From: Luscinia megarhynchos
Lineage: Eukaryota; Chordata; Aves; Passeriformes; Turdidae
DNA length: 64,000 nt
Direction of reading: 5' to 3'
NCBI GenBank assembly: GCA_034336665.1
Contig: CM067589.1
Span: forward strand, 1,125,720-1,189,719
In this document: positions 58,474 to 64,000 of the stretch, piece by piece
Position numbering within the stretch: position 1 is the stretch's first letter
How the letters are laid out: each line of letters opens with the position of its first letter
Made by a program: the position numbers and the translations under genes
Notes under the pieces: model-generated
The model's input: only the letters and a program-made list of their open reading frames with translations
The model's database searches: none
Told to the model about the DNA's origin: nothing

Positions 58474-61400
58474 ACAGCCCCCGCACAGGCACCGGCACCG
58501 GCACAGCCCGAGGGCCCCGGGAGCGCCCAGGGGTGTTACCTGCGCAGGGAAACTCTCCCCGGTCTCTCCATCAACTAGCGGGATTCTATCCAAGACCTCA
58601 TTCCCTGCACTCCTCCAGCTGTCCCCGCGCTCCCTCCCATCGCTCAGCTCTTTGTCCACTTCGCTCTCTTTCTGACGGTGGCTGTAGTCAAAAATCTCTC
58701 GCCCAGCGCCGAGATCAATATCCTGTCTCCACAGGATGTCAATCAAATCGATGTCCTGCAAGACAGACCACATTTCCTTCAGCCCCCTGGCCTAAGGAGG
58801 AGGAGGGGGGGATCCCCACCCAGCGGCCCCTCCCCAGGGACCCCCCGCCCGGCCCGCAGCCCACCCGCCGGGCCCCCCTCTTCCTGCGCCGCTGCCGGGG
58901 CTCCGGCGCCCCGCGGGCCGGCCGGGAGCGGCTCTGCGGGCTCCGCATGGCCGGTGCTGCCCTGCCCGCCGCCCATGGCCGCCCGCCCGCCGCCGGGGGA
59001 GGCGGCGGGGGCCGCCCGGGCCCGCGTCGCGGCGGTGGCTGCGCCGTGCCCGCCTTGCATCAGCCCGTGGTGCCATCCCGGCCATTTGCATAAGGGGTGG
59101 GGTGGCAGGAAAATCCCCGCATTCCCACCCACCTGATGCAACTTGAGCCGCCGCCGCCGCCGCTCCGCCGGGCCCCTGCCCGCTCCCCGCCGGTAGCGGG
59201 CTGCCCGCAGCGCCCCGGGCACCCTCCCGCAGCCCCCCGCTCCTCGGGGCGGCCCCGGTACCTTTCTCATGTCCCCAGCTGCCGCCCGGGCCGCGGCGCA
59301 CGCCGATCATGGTCCCCGGGGGAGGAAGAGGAGGAGGAGGAGGAGGAGGCGGCGGCGGGGCGGGCTGGCCGGGGCGCGGCGCCGCGCACGCATCGCCGGC
59401 CGGGGCGGCGGCGGCGGCGGCAGCGGCGGCGGGGGGAGCCGCGCTCCGCTCCGCCCCACCGGCCACAGGTGCCCGCGCGGCCCCGCTGCGGCGGCAGCAG
59501 CCGCCCCCGCCCCCGGTGCGGCGGATGCTGCTGTGGCTGCGGCGGCGGCCCCCGGGGCCGGGAGGGGCTCGGGAGGGACCGGGAGGGGCTCGGCGGGGCC
59601 GCCCCCCCCCCCAAACCCTCCCCCCGCCGTTCCCGGCTGCGGCGGCCGCCAAGCCCCGCCCCCTCCGCCAGGCCCCGCCCCCTCCCTGCCGGGATGCGGC
59701 GCGCCCGGGCCACGCCCCCTCCGCCGATGGCCCCGCCCCGCCCCGGGCGGTGGCCGCGACCAATCAGCGCCCCAACGGGGGCCGCCGCCCTGACCAATCA
59801 GCGCCGGCGGGGGCCGCCCGCTCAGCCAATCAGCGTCCGCCGGGCCGCGCCCCCGCCCTGGTGCAGCGGGGCCGCCTCCCCCCACCCCCCCCCCGGCCCC
59901 GCCCGCACCGCACCGGGAATGGGGAACGGGGGGGCGGGGAACACCGGGACCCCCGGGCCGGGCACGGACACGGCCCGGGTCACCTTGGCCACGTCCCTCG
60001 GGACACCCCGGCCCGGAGTGCGCGACCCCCGGGAGCCCCCTCCCCTCCTCCCCCCCGGTGCTCCTCGCCCCGGGCCCGGTAACCGCGGCCAAGTGTAAGG
60101 AGATCCCCCCGCCGGGGGGGGTGACGGCGCTGAGCCCCCGCAGCTCATCACATGCCCCACGTATTTTTATCCTCGTGTTGTGGAAACGGCCCCGGGCACG
60201 GCGCCTCCGCCGCCCTCCCCACCCCCAATGCTGCAGAGGGAAGCGCTGGGATTTAATCCCAGCTTTGTCTTTAACCCCGGCTCAAAATGGGCATTTTTTT
60301 ATCCGTGGGATAAAAAAATCAAGTGGGTTTCATAATTCCCCTGAACCCCGCCACCCCGCCCCGCCCCGCTCTCCGGGTGCTGCAACGCCCAAAGAAAGGA
60401 AAAAAAAAAATAAAAATCCCCGCACAGCATTCCCGGAGCGAGTTCCAGCTTCCCAAAATTATTTATATCGCCCGTATTCCCCCGGCAAGGTCGCGCCTGG
60501 GCCGCGCACAACCCACCGGGAGTCGCAATGTGCCAGGAAAAGTCATGGAAAAATTTCCAGCCCGGCCCCTGGAGCCATCTGCAGCTCCGTCCCCGCCCGG
60601 CCCGCCAGGGCAGAGCCCTGCGCAGCTCCGGGAATTCCCGCCGGGGAGAGCTGCGGCTCGCTCCGCGCTCTCCAGGGAGTCAGGGGGAAAAAAAAATCCC
60701 ACCCTAAAAAAAAATCCCAAATGAAAATGTGGGAGTTGGGGGGAGGGAGGGCGCCGGGATGGGGTGAGGGAGTGACGTGGGAACCAGACGGGATTTCCTG
60801 GAGCGACAGCGGCCTCTGCCCCTGTCCGGCACAGCTTCGGGGAGAAATGGGGGAAACAGAGCCCTGGGAGCGAGCAGGGATGGGGGAGAACCGGGATTGG
60901 GGGGAAATGTTTAAAACAGAGCCCTGAGAGCGAGCAGGGATGGGGGGAGGACCAGGATCAGGGAGAAATGTGGGAAACAGAGCCCTGGGAGCGAGCAGGG
61001 ATGGGGGAGAACCGGGATTGGGGGGAAATGTGGGAAACAGAGCCCTGAGAGGGAGCAGGGATGGGGGGAGGACCAGGATCAGGGAGAAATGGGGCAAACA
61101 GAGCCCTGGGAGCGAGCAGGGATGGGGGAGAACCGGGATTGGGGGGAAATCATGGAAAACAGCCCTGAGAGGGAGCGGGGATGCGGGAAGAGCCGGGACT
61201 GGGGAGAAATGTGGGAAACAGAGTCTTGAGAGCAAGGAAGGATGCGGGAAGAGCCGGGACCGGGGAAGGTGCGGCCGCAGATCTCCCGCACCCACCCTCC
61301 CTGATTCCCAGCCCGGGTTCCACTCCCAGCACATCCAGGCCCTCTGGAAAACGGCAGCTCCGGCTCCTCTGCTCCTCAATTCCCCCAAAACCCGACCCCT

Positions 61401-64000
61401 GATCTCCGATCCCCTGACTGCAGGAAGCTCCTCAGAGCCAGGAATCCCAAATTCAGGAAGGGCGGCGGAGCCTGCCCGGAGTGACCTTGCCCAGGGCGAG
61501 GAGCCGGCCGGTCCCTCGCCATTCCCGGGGCCGGGAACCGCCTCCCGGGAATCCCCCGGCATCAGCACAGCGTGGGGACGTGCCCGTGTCCCCTGACCCC
61601 CCGGCACCTCCAAGGTCGCCAGCCCAGAGCGGGATTTTCCCCCTGGAAATCCCTGGAAACCCGCAGGGAAAAGCGGGATGACATTCCCAGCGGCCTCCGG
61701 AAGCACCTGCAGCCCCGGAAGCATCTCCAGGGCTGTCACTGCGGTGCTCCCCGCACCCATTCCCACAGCCCGATCCTCATCCCATCCCAAATCCCAAATC
61801 CCCATCCCAAATCCCGATCCTGACCCTGATCCTAAATCTCCACCCTGATCAAAATCCCTGCTGCACCACACGGCAGCGGCTGCCTGGGCACCTCCCGGCA
61901 GGGCTGGGCATGGCAGAGCTGTGCTGCAAGGACCTGAGGATGTGGATTGGCACTGACACCCCCATCCCACAGCCCTGCAAGGACCTGAGGATGTGCATCG
62001 GCACTGACACCCCCATCCCACAGCCCTGCAAGGACCTGAGGATGTGCATCGGCACTGACACCCCCATCCCACAGCCCTGCAAGGACCTGAGGATGTGCAT
62101 CGGCACTGACACCCCCATCCCACAGCCCTGCAAGGACCTGAGGATGTGGATTGGCACTGACATTCCCATCCCACAGCCCTGCAAGGACCTGAGGATGTGC
62201 ATCAGCACCAACCAGTCCCATTCCACAGCCCTGCAAGGACCTGAGGATGTGCATCGGCACTGACACCCCCATTCCACAGCCCTGCAAGGACCTGAGGATG
62301 TGCATCGGCACTGACACCCCCATTCCACAGCCCTGCAAGGACCTGAGGATGTGCATCAGCACCGACCAGTTCCATTCTATAGACCTGCAAGGATCTGAGG
62401 ACATGGATCAGCACTGACCACTCCTATTCCTTGACCCCGAAAAGACCTGAGGATGTGGATCAGCACTGACACCCTCTCTCCACAGCCCTGCAAGGACCTG
62501 AGGATGTGGATCACCACTGACACCCCCATTCCACAGCCCTGCAAGGACCTGAGGCCATGGATCACCCTCTCTCTGCAGCCCTGAAAGGAATCAAGGCCAT
62601 GGAATCACCATTGACCCCTCAGTTCCTTCACCCTGGAAGGACCCAGGGTTGGGAATCACCACTGAGGACCCCTCTACAACCCTGAAAGGACCTGAAGATG
62701 TGGATCAGCACTGACAGCCCCATTCCCTGACCGTGCAAGGACCCAAGACCATGGAATAGCACTGACATCCCCTTTTCACAACCCTGCAAGGAACCCAGGC
62801 CATGGATCACCACTGACACCCTCACTCCCTGACCCTGGAAGGACCTGAGGACATGGATCACCACTGAAACCCTCTCTCCATGGCCCTGGGAGGATCCAAG
62901 GCTGGAAATTACCACTGACAGCCCCATTCCCTGACCCTGCAAGGACCTCAGGCCATGGACTAGCACTGACACCCCCATTCCACAACCCTGCAAGGACCCC
63001 AGGCCATGATCAGCCCCCCAGGCCCCAGGATGTGCCAAAGGCTGCCCTGCCAAAACTACAGCAGAGCTTCCAGGGCCTGGAATTGCACCCCAACCTTCCC
63101 AAAGGTCCTGGTCCAAGCAAGAAAACCAAAACTTCCCTCCCAGTCCAGCTCTGCCCAGCTGGCTGGGGAGGAAAACTGAGAGAGGAGCTGGATGTGGGGA
63201 GGAAAACTGAGCAGGAACTCGAACATGGGGAGGAAAACAGAGAGGAGCTGGATCTAAGGAGGAAAACTGAGCAGGCACTGGCTCCAGGGAAGGAAAACAG
63301 AGCAGGAACTGGAACAGGGGAAGGAAAACTGAGAGAGGAGCAGGATCTGGGAGGGAAAACTGAGAGGAGCCGGCTCCTGGGGAGGAAAACTGAGAGAGGA
63401 GCTGGTTCCTGGCCAGGCTCCAGCCCAGCAACCCAACCACCTGCTCCACACCTGGGCCAGGGCTCTTTCCCAACACTCCTGTTTATTTCCCAGCTGGATT
63501 GATCGCTTTCCCAATCCTCAGAGTCACATGGGGCCCTCAGCTCCTTCCCCCTCCTTTCACTGCTCCTCTGGAGCAGACAAAAAGGGAAAATCGCCCTGGA
63601 ATTACCCCCGGAGCGCTGAAACCCAGCCCTGATTCAGGATTGCGACATCCCCGAGTGCCAAACACAGCAACATCCAGAGTTCTGCTCGTTGGGAGGCCAA
63701 AACCCTCCCTTAAAACAACAAATAAAAATAAAACACTCTCTTTTCCTACCTCCTTGGTGAGGTCTCCATTGACAGGCGCTGCCACAGCTCCCAGATCCTC
63801 CAGCTCTTCCCCGAAGCCCTGCTCAGCTCCGCTCTCCCTCACGGCGCCGTCCCCCGCGCCGCCGTCCTGCACGGCTCCGGGCTGCCCCCCGGACACGGAG
63901 CCCTCGGGATCCCGGTGCACCAGCCAGGCACTGACCTCGGTGCTGGGCACCTGGAACCTGTCCAGAGCCCTCACCTGGCTGAGCAGGCGGCGGGCAGTGA
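55575..64000 (-). CDS. NFE2L1: NFE2L1 (NRF1/TCF11), CNC-bZIP transcription factor, C-terminal five exons
   Basis: ER-anchored factor that is deglycosylated, cleaved and sent to the nucleus to induce proteasome and antioxidant genes (family knowledge). Minus-strand exons are 64000-63750 (cut by the window edge), 58755-58540, 58122-58033, 57250-57089 and 56909-55575, all joined in phase 0. Features in order: FQVPSTEVSAWLVHRDPEGS; Neh2-like IDILWRQDIDLGAGREIF (DLG) and DGETGESF (ETGE); the 30-residue TCF11-type exon; acidic FDLEQQWQDLMSIMEMQ; an Asn/Ser/Thr domain with about eight N-glycosylation sequons; the DSGLS degron; a Ser run; the CNC domain DEHRARAMKIPFTNDKIINL; the basic region NKMAAQNCRKRK; a leucine zipper; and a basic C-terminus ending QKDRRK. 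The N-terminal transmembrane exon lies beyond 64000. Confidence 0.97.
57089..57250 (-). CDS. NFE2L1: NFE2L1 exon: AD1 acidic region end
   Basis: 162 bases, acceptor GTGCTCAG, donor GTGAGC. Encodes FPAADVSALSEAVPGQSRAP, GGPPSLLSPLLAENESPFDL and EQQWQDLMSIMEMQ. The acceptor was set at TTCCCAG rather than 7 bases downstream because this preserves phase 0 and the family reading. Confidence 0.93.
57290..57795. repeat. Minisatellite CTCAGGGATGCACAGGGATATT type, with 98 bp higher-order unit
   Basis: Degenerate ~20 bp units of CACAGGGATATTCAGGGATG. A 98 bp block starting near 57474 is repeated almost exactly from near 57572. Lies in the NFE2L1 intron between 57250 and 58033. Confidence 0.85.
58033..58122 (-). 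CDS. NFE2L1: NFE2L1 90-base exon corresponding to TCF11-specific insert
   Basis: Acceptor TCCCCGCAG, donor GTGAGC, phase 0 at both ends. Encodes VPGAEDQTALSLEECLRLLE then ATFPFGDNSE, 30 residues. In human the 30-residue segment at this place separates TCF11 from the shorter NRF1 isoform, so this exon is probably a cassette exon. Confidence 0.93.
58436..58471. repeat. (CTG)12 microsatellite in NFE2L1 intron
   Basis: Twelve uninterrupted CTG triplets on the plus strand (CAG in the NFE2L1 sense), about 70 bases downstream of the donor of the Neh2-like exon. Confidence 0.97.
58540..58755 (-). CDS. NFE2L1: NFE2L1 exon: Neh2-like domain with DLG and ETGE motifs
   Basis: 216 bases, acceptor TGTCTTGCAG, donor GTAACA. 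Encodes DIDLIDILWRQDIDLGAGRE, IFDYSHRQKESEVDKELSDG and VDGETGESFPAQ. These are the KEAP1-contact motifs shared with NRF2. Confidence 0.97.
58790..60110 (-). promoter_or_regulatory. NFE2L1: CpG island inside NFE2L1 with three CCAAT boxes
   Basis: Extremely GC/CpG-dense, with repeated GGCGG/CCGCC boxes. Three CCAATCAG sites on the plus strand at 59760, 59794 and 59826 are spaced 34 and 32 bases, each followed by GCG, the usual NF-Y plus CpG arrangement. The position upstream of the exon starting 58755 fits an internal promoter for a shorter NFE2L1 transcript, perhaps bidirectional. Confidence 0.7.
59262..59310 (-). CDS. NFE2L1: Candidate alternative NFE2L1 first exon (NRF1b-like)
   Basis: Within the CpG island, an ATG at 59270-59268 reads M-R-K and reaches a possible donor AAG/GTACCG at 59262/59261 in phase 0. 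That would join to DIDLIDILWRQD in the exon at 58755. A second in-island ATG at 59311-59309 (MIGVRRGPGG) is out of phase with that donor. Mammals have an NRF1b isoform from an alternative promoter; equivalence is an inference. The 5' boundary is unknown. Confidence 0.35.
60111..60830. other. NFE2L1 intron, non-repetitive part
   Basis: No exon found. It is more balanced in base use than its flanks. 60140-60330 contains ATTTTTATCC and AAATGGGC words and could be conserved non-coding sequence. Confidence 0.4.
60835..61275. repeat. ~60 bp minisatellite GGGAAACAGAGCCCTGAGAG type
   Basis: About seven copies of a 55-65 bp unit: GGGAAACAGAGCCCTGGGAG, CGAGCAGGGATGGGGGAG, AACCGGGATTGGGGGGAAAT. Located in the NFE2L1 intron. 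Confidence 0.88.
61917..63010. repeat. 51 bp minisatellite CTGCAAGGACCTGAGGATGT type
   Basis: Perfect 51 bp spacing of CTGCAAGGACCTGAGGATG at 61924, 61975, 62026, 62077 and on; copies degrade to the right, about 21 in all. Since 51 is divisible by three, frames on both strands stay open, for example KDLRMCIGTDTPIPQPC repeats. No start context or homology supports a gene. Confidence 0.93.
63170..63415. repeat. ~30 bp minisatellite GGAGGAAAACTGAGAGAGGA type
   Basis: About eight units of GGAGGAAAACTGAGCAGGA with GAACTGGA variants in the NFE2L1 intron, before the exon at 63750. Confidence 0.8.
63750..64000 (-). CDS. NFE2L1: NFE2L1 exon with AD1/DPEGS region, truncated by window edge
   Basis: In frame to the last base of the window: TARRLLSQVRALDRFQVPST, EVSAWLVHRDPEGSVSGGQP, then EQGFGEELEDLGAVAAPVNG and DLTKE. 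Donor GTAGGA. No stop or acceptor is seen before 64000, so the exon continues. Confidence 0.96.

Noticed and set aside
58792..60098. Several long Gly/Pro/Ala/Arg-rich frames on both strands
   Set aside because: GC-rich CpG-island sequence lacks stops by chance; only the short phase-compatible ATG-AGA-AAG exon was kept as a candidate.
60543..62174. 543-codon minus-strand frame of CQCRCTSSGPCRAVGWG repeats
   Set aside because: 51 bp minisatellite and neighbouring repeats in the NFE2L1 intron; it lacks homology.

Overview
This is a vertebrate, almost certainly avian (probably songbird) genomic window. Four spliced protein genes can be rebuilt exon by exon, two CR1-type LINE fragments (the dominant bird retroposon) are present, and the DNA is GC-rich and full of short tandem repeats, as is typical of a bird microchromosome. 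The gene order SKAP1(+) - SNX11(-) - CBX1(+) - NFE2L1(-) is the human 17q21 block beside the HOXB cluster, read in the opposite direction. The chicken counterpart is expected on chromosome 27 (from general knowledge, not tested here).

Layout. 1-12.1 kb: intron of SKAP1, no exon seen, mostly minisatellites with a few non-repetitive AT/homeobox-motif islands. 12.1-30 kb: eight coding exons of SKAP1 (PH domain, acidic linker, SH3), including a 13.3 kb last intron packed with repeats. 30-32.2 kb: SKAP1 3' flank and repeats. 32.2-39.6 kb: SNX11 on the minus strand (complete, 233 codons, PX domain). 39.5-40.7 kb: divergent SNX11/CBX1 promoter region with an array of ACTACAACTCCCA elements and a CR1 insertion. 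43.0-47.6 kb: CBX1 (HP1 beta), complete 185 codons with a long 3'UTR. 47.9-52.8 kb: a 4.9 kb compound satellite. 53.8-64 kb: NFE2L1 on the minus strand, last five coding exons, running off the right edge, with an internal CpG island at about 58.8-60.1 kb that looks like an alternative promoter.

The reconstructed reading frames check arithmetically. SKAP1 exons sum to 264 whole codons from the PH domain on, SNX11 to 234 codons including stop, CBX1 to 186 including stop. All splice junctions used are GT-AG with matching phase.

The genes are neighbours, not a pathway: an immune adaptor (SKAP1), an endosomal sorting nexin (SNX11), a heterochromatin protein (CBX1) and an ER-tethered stress transcription factor (NFE2L1). 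The most interesting theme is tandem duplication acting on genes. There are partial exon copies in SKAP1 and CBX1 introns, a 33 bp in-frame duplication inside an SNX11 exon, an SNX11 C-terminus and stop codon lying inside a 42 bp minisatellite, and a duplicated promoter element array.
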